Shown here piece after piece: positions 31,874 through 44,930 of a stretch of 64,000 bases of DNA. Position numbers and translations under genes: made by a program. How positions within the stretch are numbered: the stretch's first letter is position 1; each line of letters starts with the position of its first letter. The notes under the pieces are model-generated. The model was not told the DNA's origin, did no database searches, and worked only from the letters and a program-made list of their open reading frames with translations. Source of the DNA: Usnea hakonensis (Eukaryota > Ascomycota > Lecanoromycetes > Lecanorales > Parmeliaceae). The stretch is from the NCBI GenBank assembly GCA_013423325.1, contig BLJB01000073.1, positions 62,001-126,000 on the forward strand, written 5' to 3'.

Positions 31874-34800
31874 ATGCAAGTAGCGTCGCCGCAGACACAA
31901 TCACCAGTTGGCCCTGGCACTTATGCCGTAGATTCTTCTTCAACATCACGACGGCAATTCGCTCAGCAGACATCACAAGCGGGTGAGGGCCGGAGCCACT
32001 CGCAACCGAGAAGCTCTCCTCATTCATCTACAAGGCCTTCTAGAAGGCCAAGTGGTAACGGAAATCAAGCGTCGGAGTCCAATGCCTCTCAGCAAGCCCC
32101 GAACCAATCTTCTGTTGGGGGCTTCCTTTCGAACTCGAGTGTTTCTCGGAGTCAGGAAATGGAAAGCTCTTCCTATGCGTCGCCAGTAATCCCTACTACA
32201 TCCTCGTCTCCTCCATATCAGCAAAGTCGGAGGGATCAACGAGGACACCTGTCACAATTAGGCGGCCCACCAATATCACCACCTCCAAGAACCTCGTCAA
32301 ATCAACGTGGCCAAAGTACCGGTCTACCATCAAATGCACCACTCGCTGATCGAACGGCTTCCTCGCGACATGCTGCTCAAGTGATTGACGAGCCCCTATC
32401 CGTACCTCGCAATGCCGCGGCAGATTCGATGAGTGGCGGTGAAGCTGGAACAGACAATGATGCTGCAGCGAATGCAGCAAGATCACGACGGCGAGGGCCA
32501 ACTTCGCCGGAAGGACCGCAACGGGCAATAAGCACTCGAGAACCTGGCACTCAACAGTCAACCGCAGCCGTGGAAAGCCGTTCAGCCTCGAATGTAGCCT
32601 CCGGGACGTCACATACAAGAACTGCAAGAGATGAGAGCCAGATAATCAACCGAGTTGTGGTGGACGATCCTGCTGTCGATCTCAGACGCGAACAGGAACG
32701 GCAATTGGAGTCCGTGCCAGGACTAGTCGTCATGAATAATGTGACCGCCGAAGACGTCAGCAGGCCAGCTCCAAGAAGCAGACAAGACTATTCATCTAGC
32801 GCTGGGAACACGGGGAGAAAAAAAGAAATGCGATTTGGTGAATACATTCTTGGTCAGACTCTTGGCGAAGGAGAGTTCGGCAAAGTCAAGTTGGGCTGGA
32901 AAAAGAATGGAGAGGTCCAAGTAGCGATCAAGCTCATTCGCCGGGAGAGCTTGGGACAAAATCCAAGTCGGCTACCCAAGATTTACCGCGAGGTTTCTAT
33001 CTTAAGGGGCCTCGAGCATCCCAATATTGTCAAACTTCACGAAATGATCGAAACACCACCCTATATTGGTATTATTCTAGAGTATGCGTCGGGTGGTGAA
33101 CTGTTCGACTATATCTTGAATCATCGTTATCTGAAGGACAGCACAGCCCGAAAGTTGTTCGCTCAGCTTGTTTCTGGGGTCGGCTACTTGCACAAGAAGG
33201 GCATTGTGCACCGAGATCTCAAACTTGAGAATCTTCTCCTTGATCGAAATCGTAATATAGTAATCACCGACTTCGGTTTTGCAAACACCTTTGATCCCCG
33301 CGATGAATTGGGTGAAGACATCGAGAAGAAATTGACGGATCGAGAGTTCGTCCGAAGGATGGATCTGGAGCGAGTCCAAAATGGGAGCCGGAGAGGAGAT
33401 CTGATGGCCACAAGCTGCGGTAGTCCTTGTTACGCAGCTCCGGAGCTTGTAGTGACGGATTCCCTGTACACGGGAAGGAAGGTCGACGTCTGGAGTTGTG
33501 GGGTCATCTTGGTAAGACGTTCTTGCTAATTGCATTAATGTGCAATTCTAATTTTTCCTACAGTACGCAATGCTGGCTGGCTACCTGCCCTTTGATGACG
33601 ACCCTGCGAATCCTGAGGGGGACAACATCAACCTGCTTTACAAATACATTACGACTACAGCTCTTACCTTCCCAGAATACGTCACTCCCCATGCTCGCGA
33701 CCTGTTGCGAAGGATCCTTGTCGCAGACCCCAGGCAGCGAGCTGACCTGTTTGAAGTGGCCAGACATAGCTGGCTTAGCGATTTCGCGCATGTTGTGGCA
33801 CAAGTCACAAGCAGCACAACGACCGTGGGCGAGATTGCAAATACCACGGTCACAGCAGGTATAGATTCTCTCTCCTTGATCATGTCTTTCAATCCTCTCT
33901 ACTCTGGATCTGGGATTTTTTTGCTTGTCAACGTCGCGCTGACGCCATTTTCGCTAGATCCTCAAGATGCTCCTCTGCTTGTCCGTAGCGCTTCTGTAAG
34001 AGAACCTGCAAAGGCCAACCAGTCTAACCTGTCCCCCGTTGGCGCCCTTACTCATCAAGGTAAAATCGACCCTGATTCCGCTGTTGAAAAGCCCAAAGCA
34101 ACCCGTGATCCCAAAAGAAGGACTGTGCAAGTGGAATATGTCGCTCCGCAGAGCCAGACGGTCAGAGGTGAAGGTGTGCTTTCCGTCAGCCCACCCGCTA
34201 CAGATGTATCTTCACAAATTGTTTCGATAGGTCAACAGAAGACTCGCGCCAGGGCCGGCAACGAAGGGCCAGAACCCATTCCTCGACAATACAATGCAAC
34301 TTCCAAGGCTCCACCACAAGATCCATCCATTCCCCGATCAAGCCAAGTCTTTCAACAAGTAAATAGAACTCAGTATCGACCTAGCAGCTCCCAGCGAGAT
34401 ATGCCGGCCCCTTCACGGCCGGCGAAAGATCTTCCTCCTTCTGAATCTAGCACTTTCGGTCCGCTTCCAATTTCAACCGCAACAAGACCCACAACTGGAG
34501 GGTCCATGGTTTCGACAGGTGGTCGTTTGCCCTCCAGAGGCAATTCCTACAGTCAACCGCTTGCACCTACAGTGGCACCGACAAACGCAGAGGGACGACT
34601 TGCGCAGCCCAAAGGTGGCAAACAATACAATATCTCCTCGCCGATTCCCCAATCAGGTCCTTACAGTCAGAATGAATCAATCGGACTGGCGACCACTGAG
34701 CAATATGATCCCCCAACATTGGGAAATCATAGAGACCAAACTCGAGGGCACAAACGATCAAATACATTAGGAAACTTTTTCAGGACAGGATCGATCTCTG

Positions 34801-35687
34801 GTGGCAGGTCGCAACCTCAGTCGCCTGGAGAGCCACAAAAAGAGAAGAGATATCCCCCCACAAGTATGAAGGCTCCAATAGCATCCGATAGCCCCCGGCA
34901 ATCGACAGACTCCCGGCGCCCTTCATTTAGTTTCGGACGGAAGAGTAGCGATTTCAAAAAGAACGGCGACATGTTCAAACAGGAAAAGCCACGGAGATTC
35001 TCGCTACTGCCTGCTTCTTTCTCGTTGAAGAGTCTGACAAGTATGGGTAGCGGGAAAGACGCGAGCAGCGAGATGCGACCAGCTTCCGAGCGAAGGCAGT
35101 CGAGCATGGGCCAGTCAGGCCTTTCAACTCAAGCTCAGTCGCGCCCGCAGACTATGGCATATGGTAGAGGTCATAACGGAGCCAGTAGTCATGGACAAGA
35201 GGAGAATTTTCCTGCCGGATTTGATGGTTCCCGCGATCGTTCACGAGGCAGTCCTTCGGAACCGACGAGGAGAAAAGACGTTCCCCCTCGAGGTGGGCAG
35301 CAGAGCCAATATAGCGAGGCACAGAATGAGATCCCTCAAGATCCCTACCAGGCTTTGAAACCACTGCAATCGGGACAATCATATCTGGACACGCCTACAG
35401 AGTCGCAGATTTCTATCCACCAGCGACGCGAGCGGCCCGTCTACCCTCAAGGGTTCAACGAGGACGAAGAAGAGCCAGCCGATACTTCCATGCCTCAAAG
35501 TCGAAGCGGACGTGGACCAAACGTGCTACAAAAGAACAACAGGAAATTTGTGGATGCGTACGAGCAAGACGCGGACCCAAGTTATGGAGGGGGAGGTCAT
35601 CACGCTGGGACGTCTGGGGCGGCAAGAAGAGTGATGGATTTCTTTAGAAGGAGAGGCAAAGCAAGAGCTGGGGAGGAAAGGGTGTAA
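31874..35687 (+). CDS. Serine/threonine kinase, Kin4/Frk1-like
   Basis: CAMK-group kinase of the Kin4/Frk1 type; in yeast Kin4 inhibits mitotic exit when the spindle is mispositioned. 1220 aa, exons 31874-33511, 33564-33858 and 33958-35687. A Ser/Gln-rich N-terminus (about 1-320) precedes the kinase domain: LGEGEFGKV, the lysine in VAIKLIRRE, IVHRDLKLENLL (Asp at about 448), DFGFA, then CGSPCYAAPELVV in the activation segment, and LAGYLPFDDDPANPEGDNINLLYKYI, a signature of this subfamily. A long basic/Ser/Pro-rich tail ends in VMDFFRRRGKA, possibly membrane- or septum-binding. Intron 2 (33859-33957, 99 bases) is stop-free and in frame. ATG 31874 is the first in a frame open since 31682. Confidence 0.93.
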
Positions 35688-36271
35688 GGGGCAGAGGTGA
35701 GGGAGAGAAAAGGGGATATGGACAGACGGGCTAATAGCACACACAAAGAGGGGCGCTCTCCGTGCTTGGTGCAACTTGCTCGGCGCTTTTCCATACCCTT
35801 GTATCCATTCTGGATAGCAGCATGATCGAATGAGCTTGCTTGTACATTGTTGGGCAGATTGGAGCAAAGCATTTCAGGAAGCGTCTTTTCGGTGATTGCT
35901 GGAAGACGTAGGTATAACTAACGAGTGAAATACCTTTTTTCTTTCTTTCTTGTTTCCTTTTTCTTATTGGCACTTGTACCAAGATATCTAGAGGGCAAGC
36001 GAGCGCTTGGGGCGTGTAATTCGAGAGGTCAGTGGTCTCGTACAGTCAAATAACAGTCACAAGTGCAATATTGCCTCGGAGCATGCCAAGAATAAGACCA
36101 CTGGTGGCCCATGGTCCATGCGGCGGGTTAGCATGAGGAATGAATGGATACAATCCGAGGTGCCTTGCAGGTGGCAGGAGCAGGACTTTCTACTGGTCAA
36201 GAGACAAGGTCAACTGTAGAGGGTATCTGAGGTTGGGTACTCGTACATACTGTACTTTGGTAAATACGGCT

Positions 36272-36343
<72 letters not shown>

Positions 36344-37331
36344 GTGATGATGGATGATGATTCGCTGGCTGGACTTTATCTTACAGATAGGTACTGCACA
36401 GGACAAGTATGACGGAGAAAGGGCGGGCAAAACATGTCGAATGAAAATGACGCATGTTCTTGTGTCCCCAATCTCAATATGTACTTATTATGTAAAGTAC
36501 TCTACATGACAACATGATACATAAACATAATTGACCGTGAATTCCTCCGTGAGATTGACCAACGCACCTATTTTATGCAGCTCTCCCCGCATTTCAGTAA
36601 CTAAAAAGCCGTTTTACTGTGGAGTGTGTCTTGGATTTGGGATTTGGGATTTGGGAAAGGAGGGGTAAAAGGTTGTTCTTACATAACACTAATTATAATA
36701 CGTTATAATACCGCGATTTCGAAATCTAAATCTAAGTCTTATTTGGTAAGGTAGTAGGACTCAGCCTGTAGGAGAAGTCTGAATTAGAGATACGAGTACT
36801 CGTACACGTACATGATAGTCTGTCTCTCTGTTCTGTATGGTACTTTATCTTTGCATCTTCCCATCTACCCATCTTCTTAATCGGACCCGAGAAAGGGCAT
36901 CCACCCTCCCATTGGATGAATTCCATCTTCTTTGACCAGGCTCTGCACCTTCCTACTTGACTAACACCAAGATCCTCAGCACCTCTTTCCTTTTTCATTT
37001 TTGAATCTGAATTCTCCTTCGGCCCTTTACCCGGCCATGACCATCTCATGCTTTCTCCGTTCAATTGTCCAATCATCTCCTGCCCTGCCCTGCCCTACTC
37101 CGTCATGATTGTCAATGCATTTCTTCTACTACCATCCCCGTCCTCTGGTAGTATATAACGGCTATGAACCGTGCCACACGACGGAAGATCGAGTCCGTTT
37201 TTCTTTTCTCTTCCTCACTGTCAATCTTTGTTCAAGCCTTTGCCATTGCACCTCTGCTGGCTTTAATCTACTTCGTCTTCATTCTCGCCTATTCTCTTGG
37301 TGCCTTCAAGCTACGCCAACCTGACCCAGCC
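35688..37331. other. Intergenic with simple repeats
   Basis: Between the kinase and the alpha-glucosidase. Contains the ATG/GAT triplet repeat, a GGATTT repeat (36631-36657), CGAGTACTCGTAC near 36796 and a TATATAA box at about 37152-37158, some 175 bases upstream of the glucosidase ATG. An in-frame ATG at 37164 could give the glucosidase a 56-residue N-terminal extension. Confidence 0.6.
36272..36358. repeat. ATG/GAT trinucleotide repeat
   Basis: About 24 perfect ATG units (36272-36343), followed by an interrupted end. It would encode poly-Met on one strand and poly-His on the other, but no supported gene covers it. A polymorphic microsatellite is the simple reading. Confidence 0.9.
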
Positions 37332-40300
37332 ATGTTTCGTTCTCCTCTCACCGTGTTCAACCTGTTCATCTTCTCCACCCTACTGTTGACTAAAGTGTCC
37401 AAGGCTCAACATGTCACGACTGCATCTGCTGGGACACCAACCGTTTACAGACCACTTTTTACTGTGCCCGCCTCTGCTGATGTCGGTGCAATGCTGATAC
37501 CCAACATTGAAGACCCTCAGGCCAAAGACGCTCAAGATGTTTGTCCGGGATACACTGCCTCAAGTGTTACTCGAAATTCTTTGGGGTTGACAGCAACGTT
37601 GACACTAGCCGGCGCAGCATGCAACGTGTACGGGAACGATATCCTTACCTTGAATCTTACTGTCCAGTATCAGTCTGCAGATCGCCTTGCCATCAGGATC
37701 ACGCCGGCGATCCTCGACGCTTCGAACTCTTCATACTATGATTTACCGAGTTATATTGTTCATCAGCCCACCCCTGATATTGATGCGAACAGCACGAGCT
37801 TGTCAAGTGACTTGAATTTTGTATGGGCCAATGATCCGACCTTCTCCTTTTCTGTTTACAGAGTCTCTACTGGCGATGCACTTTTCTCCACGGTTGGAAC
37901 AAAGCTGGTGTTCGAAGATCAATTTGTTGAATTTGCAAGCACTATGCCGGAAAACTACAACCTTTACGGGCTGGGAGAGACAATTCATGCATTCAGGCTG
38001 GGCAATAACTTTACTAGAACGATGTACGCCACGGACAGTGGAGACACGATCGATACGTAAGTCGCACTTGAAACCCTGACATCAATTGGTTCTGCATTTG
38101 ACCCTTTGTCCAGCAATTTGTACGGCTCGCACCCCTTCTATTTAGATACAAGGTACTATGAAGTCGATAGTAGTGGCAATCTCTCTCTAGTCACCACCAG
38201 TGAAACTAATGCAAGCGCGGACTATGTGTCATATACTCACGGTGTGTACAACCGTAATGCCCACGGCCAAGAGATACTTCTGCGGCCAACAAACATCACG
38301 TGGCGTCTCCTCGGTGGTAGCATCGATATGTATGTCTTCGCGGGACCTACCCAACCCGAGGTCACCTCAGCATATCAGCAGAGTGCCGTCGGGCTACCGG
38401 TCATGCAACAGTACTTTACGTTTGGATTCCACCAGTGCAGATGGGGTTATCAGAATTGGACAGTACTCCAATCCGTGGTCGATAACTACGAGGCATTCGG
38501 TATCCCCTTGGAAAATATCTGGACTGATATCGATTACATGAGTGAGTATAGAGATTTCGACAACGACCCCGTCAGATTCAATTACAGCGAAGGAGCGGAG
38601 TTCTTGTCAGCTCTTCATGCTCGTGGCAAGCACTACATCCCTATCATTGACTCGGCCTTATATGTTCCAAATCCAACGAATACGAGTGACAACTACAGCA
38701 CATTCGACAATGGCAATGCAACAGGTGCTTTTTTGACCAATCCAGATGGCAGCCTATACATTGGTGATGTGTGGCCAGGCTATACTGTCTTCCCGGATTG
38801 GATTTCTGGAGGTGCCGGACAGTGGTGGATTGACCAGATGGTCAACTGGCATGGCAAGCTGGACTTTGACGGAGCATGGATTGACATGTCAGAAGCCTCC
38901 TCCTTCTGTGTGGGCAGCTGTGGTTCAGCGAATATCACACTGAATCCCGTGCACCCGAGCTTCTCACTTCCAGGTGAGCCGGGCAACATGCTTTTTGGCT
39001 ACCCCGAAGGTTTCAATACCACGAATGTCACGGAGGCAGCTTCGGCTTCTTCCGCAGCAGCTAGCCAGTCATCTGCTGCTGCCATGACCTCCTCCTCTGG
39101 TGATACCGCTTATCTAAGGACTACTCCCACACCAGGCCTGCGAGACGTCAACCACCCTCCCTATGTGATCAACAATGTCCAGGGCGATCTTGCGGTACAT
39201 GCAATATCGCCAAACGCTACGCATGCTGATGGCACGCAAGAATACGAGCTTCATAATTTGTTCGGAGTAAGGCACTTTCCGAGTTCATCTCTCTGTACCT
39301 GAGACTATTCTTTGCGTTGCGAAAGTCGAGATCTGTTGCAGGAATAGACTACACATTTCGCCACCCATCTCGCTCCCCAAGATTTGTCTATTTACCCGAA
39401 GTTGTATCTGCATATAGGAATGCTGACTCCAGAAATGTACTAGCATCAAATTTTGAACGCAACCTACAATGCGCTCCTGGCCGCGATACCAAATGTGCGG
39501 CCTTTCATCATTGGTCGGTCAACATTCGCCGGCAGTGGCAAGTACGCCGGGCACTGGGGTGGTGACAATACGAGTCTTTTCCTTTATATGTTCTTCTCTA
39601 TCCCTCATGCTCTATCCTTTTCCTTATTCGGCATCCCTATGTTCGGTGTCGACACCTGCGGCTTCAACCAGAACTCGGACGAAGAGTTATGCAACCGGTG
39701 GATGCAGTTGTCCGCGTTCTTCCCTTTCTACCGGTATGTTTGATTAGAGTGTTATGCTGTGTTATGAAGGTGGGCCGCTAATTAGAGAACAGGAACCACA
39801 ACACATTTAGCGCCAACTCCCAGGAAGCGTATGTTTGGTCATCTGTCATCGATGCCAGCAAGAAAGCAATGAACATCAGATATCAGCTCTTGCCGTACAT
39901 GTACACCCTGTTCTACCTAGCTCATAACACCGGATCAACCGTGCTTCGCGCTTTAGCCTGGGAGTTCCCTCAAGATCCTTCTCTCGCCGCAGCAGACCGG
40001 CAATTCTTCCTTGGACCGGCCATCCGTAAGTATCTCCTGAGCCCTGAAATTGTTTCTTTAGTCTAACTCGAGTCATACCTTGGGGCCTTCGGCCCATCAG
40101 ACAAGTCTCACGGCCAGTAACACACCTTGAACGTGGCAAGACTGACCTCGCTTTGATATTTTAGTCGTCACACCCGTTTTAGAACAAGGTGCCACCACCG
40201 TCGACGGAGTTTTCCCGGGCGTGGGCAAAGGCGAGGTGTACTATGACTGGTACACTCTTTCCGCTGTCAATGCGTCCGCTGGAAAGAATACAACGATCAG

Positions 40301-40800
40301 CGCACCGTTGGGACATATTCCTGTTTATATCAGAGGTAATAATGTGATACCGACGCAAGAGCCCGCGTTGGTGACAAGAGACGCAAGGAAGAACCCCTGG
40401 GGTGTGATCGCCGCCTTGGGCTTGGAGGGATCTGCGAGTGGGAGTCTATATGTCGACGATGGCGCTAGTCTAGTGCCGAATGCAACGCTCTTTGTCGAGG
40501 TAAGACTCGTTGTCCTCTTTCATCTTCGGGGGTGACTTCTCTAACCTAGACTAGTTCACGGCTTCCAACAATGCTCTATATGCCTATGGGCGTGGCATGT
40601 ATAAAGACACAAACCCACTCGCAAATGTCACAGTTCTAGGCGTACAAAATGCCGTCAGCAATGTGTCGTTGAACGGCATGGCCGTACTGGGTAGCAGTGT
40701 CAATTACAACGCGTCAAGCAAAGCGTTGATAGTCACGGGACTAAACAACGCGACCAGTGCAGGGGCTTGGAGTGAGGATTGGGTGCTGAGATGGGGTTGA
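37332..40800 (+). CDS. Secreted GH31 alpha-glucosidase
   Basis: Extracellular glycoside hydrolase family 31 enzyme releasing glucose from the non-reducing ends of alpha-glucans. 993 aa, exons 37332-38056, 38114-39266, 39444-39733, 39793-40025, 40165-40499 and 40555-40800. The start at 37332 opens a typical signal peptide (MFRSPLTVFNLFIFSTLLL, then AQ). Landmarks: FGFHQCRWGY, IWTDIDYM, the nucleophile in AWIDMSEASSF (Asp about 499), GRSTFAGSGKY and the acid/base Asp in HWGGDN (about 667), then MFGVDTCGF. Many N-x-S/T sites fit secretion. An Ala/Ser-rich insertion follows the nucleophile region (about residues 560-580). All five introns restore frame; the second is the longest at 177 bases. An upstream ATG at 37164 would bury the signal peptide. 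Confidence 0.94.
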
Positions 40801-41310
40801 GCTGTTTGAAGAAATGGCCACAAGGAAGGCGAGTTCCATTGGGAGGTCATGAAAAACAGCAATGTATTTTAAAGTCACGAGGTTTATCAGTATGTACGAA
40901 GCATGGTTAGGAATGCGCCGAGAAAATCGGGGCTCATTCTCCATACAAATCAATAGCCGTCTTGTACTCAAGATGAGTTTCTCTCTGTTGAGCGCACATG
41001 AATTGAAAAGTCTGTGCATTCATTGGGCGTTTCTTCGAGTCTGATGCTTGGGAGAGCAGCCATTTACACGGCATGGCATTTCCCCCGTTGACAAGCGCCG
41101 CTCAAAAGTCTTGCTGTTGCCGAGAGGGTTTTTCGCAGATTTGGTAGCATCGTCATTAGAAACGAGGGGGGTCCTCATCATGAATAATAACAGGGTACTT
41201 GGTCTCCTCCGACTCTCTCGGGGGTTTCGGGACTGCCCATCTGGAGCTCTCGTAGTCGAGACGACCCCGTTTTCCCAGCTCCCATCCCCAAAACCCCAGC
41301 GGCTGTCTTA
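40801..41310. other. Convergent intergenic region
   Basis: 3' regions of the alpha-glucosidase (+) and PP4R2-like gene (-). No feature seen. Confidence 0.6.
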
Positions 41311-43003
41311 TCACAGAGCCGTACTATCCACCGCATCCGGCCCCTTGTTCTCCCCGCTCCTGTCCATCGCCCGCTCCTCGTCGCCCTCGGCGACGCCATC
41401 CGCATCCGCAACAACAATGTCCCCGTCCCCATCTCTCTTCTCATCGCCCCTTTCCTTCCCCCCCGCATGCTCCCGCTCGTCCGCCGCCCTCCCCACCGCA
41501 GCGGCCATCGTCTCCCCCTCGCCCCTCCTCCCCAACGCCCCTTCCAGATCGATCCCGCCCGCCAACCCGCTCCCCGGCGTCTGCGGCCCCATGTCCTCCA
41601 TCCCAATCACGTCCGGGCCCCTCGCGTGCACGGGCTCCGCTTCCTCGGCGCCGATGATGTTCTCGACGTCCCCGCCCACCGCCCGCGTCGCGGCGGCCGA
41701 AGCCGCGGTGCTGCTCCGCGTGACTCGTCCGTTGGGCGTGGGGGCCGGCACGGGCACGATCCCGGCCTCTTGTTCTTGGCGGAGTAGTTCGCCTTGGGTG
41801 ATGCCGTGGCTGACGGCGTTGCTGTTGCCGTCGTCGTCGTTGTTGTTGCGGGGGTGAGTGGTGCTGCCGTGTACGCCGTTGACGTTCACCGTGACGGTTT
41901 CTACTGAGCCGGCGCCGTTCGGTCCGTCGATGAGGCTCGTGCTTTCGGTCCTCAGATCGCTGGTGGATGTTGGGCCGTTGTTGCCGTTGTTGTGCATCGG
42001 CGTCGTGGGGCCCTCGTCGATTTTCGTCGCCCAAGGTATCTCGGTCAGCTCGGCCCCGCCGATGAAATCCTTGTCCGCCCGATCGGGACTCGGAGGTGAG
42101 GACGTGCCGTTGAGGAGTCGGCCATTTGTGTTGGCGGCGGGGTGGGAGGTTTGGAGTGGGAAGACGGAGGCTGGACTGGCGACGGAGACGATGCGGTCTA
42201 GGGCGCGGAGGTAGGAGGGCAGCGTTTTGTAGTGGTGGTTTGGGTGGGAGAGGAGCTCCGCGAGGCGTTGGGCGGTATGGGGTGGAGCGGTAGGGAAGCC
42301 GGAACGGAGGGTGGATTGGATGGTACTGAGGAGGGAGAGGAGGGGTGGTGGGAGGGTTTTCGCGGGTGGCAGGAGAGCGATGTTGGTGGCTTTTGGAGAG
42401 GGTTCATCTCGTTTGATGTTCGAGTCTGTTGAGTCTCCCACTGCTGTCGATGGATCTGCCTCACTGACGCGGGCTTGCTCTCCGTCCTTGGTGGGAATTG
42501 TTTCCTGACTTGTGTCTCGAGGTTCCTCTTCTGGGAGACTTGGCCCCTCTTTCAACAACGGCTGCTCCTCCTCCTTCGTCAATGGCGATTGTCGTTTGAC
42601 GGACACATGTTCCTCTTTCAGCGACGGGGGATGGGATGCTAGTAAAGGTATCGATGGTGTAGGGAAATCATTGTAGGCGATCTAGAAGAGCAGCGCGTTG
42701 GTGTCCCGTCCGGGGTAGAATAATGTCTCCAAAGATTCGTTACATACATGCTCCAATCTGGCCAAGAGACGCTCGAGTAGGCCCGGCCATTCTTTACTGT
42801 AGATATCCAAATCAGTCCGCATGTGCCCCTCCTAGAAGCTTTGCTGTTCAGAAAATGTTTACTAGTCCATTCTGCCATCCTTTTTGAGTTCCTCCAGTAA
42901 GGCATCATCTGCGATTCCAGAGTCAGCGGATTCTAGTCATGGTGGTGTATTCTCTCTGGCGGGGCTCAGAGGGGTATTGACGGGCGAGCAGACCTGATGC
43001 CAT
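41311..43003 (-). CDS. Protein phosphatase 4 regulatory subunit 2-like
   Basis: PPP4R2-family protein, a regulatory subunit of protein phosphatase 4, which acts in DNA-damage recovery and centrosome/spindle functions. 491 aa, exons 43003-42994, 42908-42863, 42796-42748 and 42681-41311. The short 5' exons give MASDDALLEELKKDGRMDY, then KEWPGLLERLLARLEH, then IAYNDFPTPSIPLL, matching the conserved N-terminus of the family. The rest includes the helical segment PPPLLSLLSTIQSTLRSGFP and a low-complexity acidic/Gly-rich C-terminus. The first coding exon is only 10 bases; its donor (GTCTGC) is weak. The GC-rich C-terminal coding region creates long antisense frames that are not genes. Identity rests mainly on the first ~110 residues. 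Confidence 0.85.
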
Positions 43004-43683
43004 GGTCTCTGTCTGAGAGATATGATTCTGATTTAATCTATAGCACAGTAAAAGGGTTCAAGTATTTTGGACGTGGTCGTGGAGCATCAACTAAAGGGCC
43101 GACGGAGAATGAGAGAAGGAAAGTTAGAGATAAATACCTCGGCGCGTCAAGAACGAGTGATACACTTTAGCACCACCAGCACGTCTAGTCTTGCGGCCTA
43201 GTATATATACATCCATTCATTCATTGCATCAAAAAGCAAGTCCTTTTAGAGTCTTTGGCATACTTTATAACCTTTCTGGCCGTTTCATCCATGAATATCG
43301 TGCTATGCTATATCCCCTCTGCCTCCAATCCACAATTGCTCCTTTCCTCCCACGCTCTAGAGAAGCCATAATCAGAGGAAATGGGAACAAAATTGACCAG
43401 AAATGCTACTCCTCATTTCGATCCCCATGTGTCCTTGAACCCTTCAACGCCGCATCACCTGTATCCCTGCCATTCCTAGTCGTGAAGAAAGATAAACGGC
43501 ATAGCGGTGATGTATATACATTGACCTAGTAAAACCTCAGGTATCAAAGATGCTAAAACACCAGGGGTATCGAACGCATATCCGGGTACAACTTCATGTA
43601 CTGCCTCGCCTGGCTTTCTTCCAATTCTCTCGATTTCACAACAGGAACGCCAATTGACCTCCTCTCCATGATGTGTTTCATTT
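43004..43683. other. Intergenic, no gene recognised
   Basis: Upstream of PP4R2 (-) and downstream of the UPF0658 gene (-). A TATATATAC box at about 43202-43211 lies roughly 200 bases upstream of the PP4R2 ATG. Nothing else. Confidence 0.55.
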
Positions 43684-44930
43684 TTAATCGATCTCCATGC
43701 GGCTCGGTACTGGAGCATGCGCAAGGTTGGGCATCTCCATCATGGTCGGTTTTTCATCTTCACTTTCCACTTTGCGGTTCGCGATGTAAGGCTTCAATCC
43801 ATGTCTGAAATTCGAGGCGCACACAATAGCATTGATGATGGTGAGGACAATCAGAACGATTGTGATCACTGCAAAGGATGTGAGAGTCTTGCGAGCAGGT
43901 ATGTATCGCGCAGCCCTCGCGGTTGGTTGGTACATTCGGACGAGTTTGAAGAGGAAGTAGGCCATTCCTCCAAAGTAAAGGATCTGAGCCGAGCAATGTC
44001 AGTAAATGTCGCCTGCGACCTCGAGGCCCGCAATGCTTACAATGATGACAATCATTCCCGAAAAGCTCTCCTTCCGGGTAAAATACCCGGCCATGATGAG
44101 GATGAGGATCGTAACAGGGATAGCGGCGATCGTCAAACCAAATTCAACATCCTTCACATCCACCACGACGACCACGAATTGGACGGTGAACCCAAGGAAG
44201 AAGAAGAAGTCGAACTTAAGGAGTGCGATGTAAATCTATGAGCCAAAATCAGTAAGTCGAACGACCCGGAATTACGCTGTCAGCGTACTTGATATGCTAG
44301 ATACCGCCTCTTCATCCTCAAATCCGCACTGATGTGCTTGTAGATTGTCCAAGCGAATTCGTCGTAGATTTTCCGCGCCACAGCTGACATTGCAATTGAG
44401 CCTACGGCTATAACGCAAGGGATTGCGATAAGGAATGGCTTGAGAGCACTCCAGGTGGTGGGAGTAATTGCGTCTGAGCCCGGCTTATCCAGAGATGTCA
44501 GAGATGTGACAGCGTCATGAATTTCAGCCATCTGAACGGCGGCATAGATTAACAACCCAAGATTGTAGAGGCAAAGCCCGATTATTTGAATTGTATTCTT
44601 GAGCCGAAGAGCATCGTAGGCCAAGACTAGTTCATAGACATAGCCGAAGATGAAGACAGTCAGAAAAGACGGGATACTGTGTTTGTCATTGGTGCCGTGT
44701 GGGTGGCTATTCGTTTGGAAAAGAGCAAATACGTATCTGTAATATTAAAGTCAGAGAACATCGCCTTCAACAAACTGCCCAGATTTCAATCTTGATCTAA
44801 GAGATCGGACACGAAGACGTTTGTTCTCTGGGACTGAGTCGACTCACGCTTCGAAGCCCAGAACTATGGCAGCCTGCACACAAGTCACCGCAACAAAGGC
44901 CCATGTCCAGACAGAGTTGGGCCTATACAT
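43684..44930 (-). CDS. UPF0658 Golgi apparatus membrane protein
   Basis: Multi-spanning membrane protein of the UPF0658 family (related to S. pombe C23H3.04), localised to the Golgi; molecular role unknown. 341 aa, exons 44930-44848, 44736-44289, 44235-44041 and 43983-43684. It begins MYRPNSVWTWAFVAVTCVQ and continues YVFALFQTN, with about seven to eight hydrophobic segments, including FLTVFIFGYVYELVLAYDAL, FFFFLGFTVQFVVVVV and a final ITIVLIVLTIINAIVC before a polar tail. All three introns restore frame. The reading frame stays open for 80 codons upstream of 44930 but without an ATG, so an upstream exon is possible. Confidence 0.9.

Noticed and set aside
36197..36430. Frames encoding poly-His (minus) or poly-Met (plus)
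   Set aside because: Produced by the ATG/GAT microsatellite; no flanking protein-like sequence.
41048..41857. 269-codon plus-strand frame, and 41441-42034 on the minus strand in another frame
   Set aside because: Both overlap the GC-rich low-complexity C-terminus of the PP4R2-like gene. Composition (Ser/Pro or Arg/Gly runs) is that of a shadow frame.
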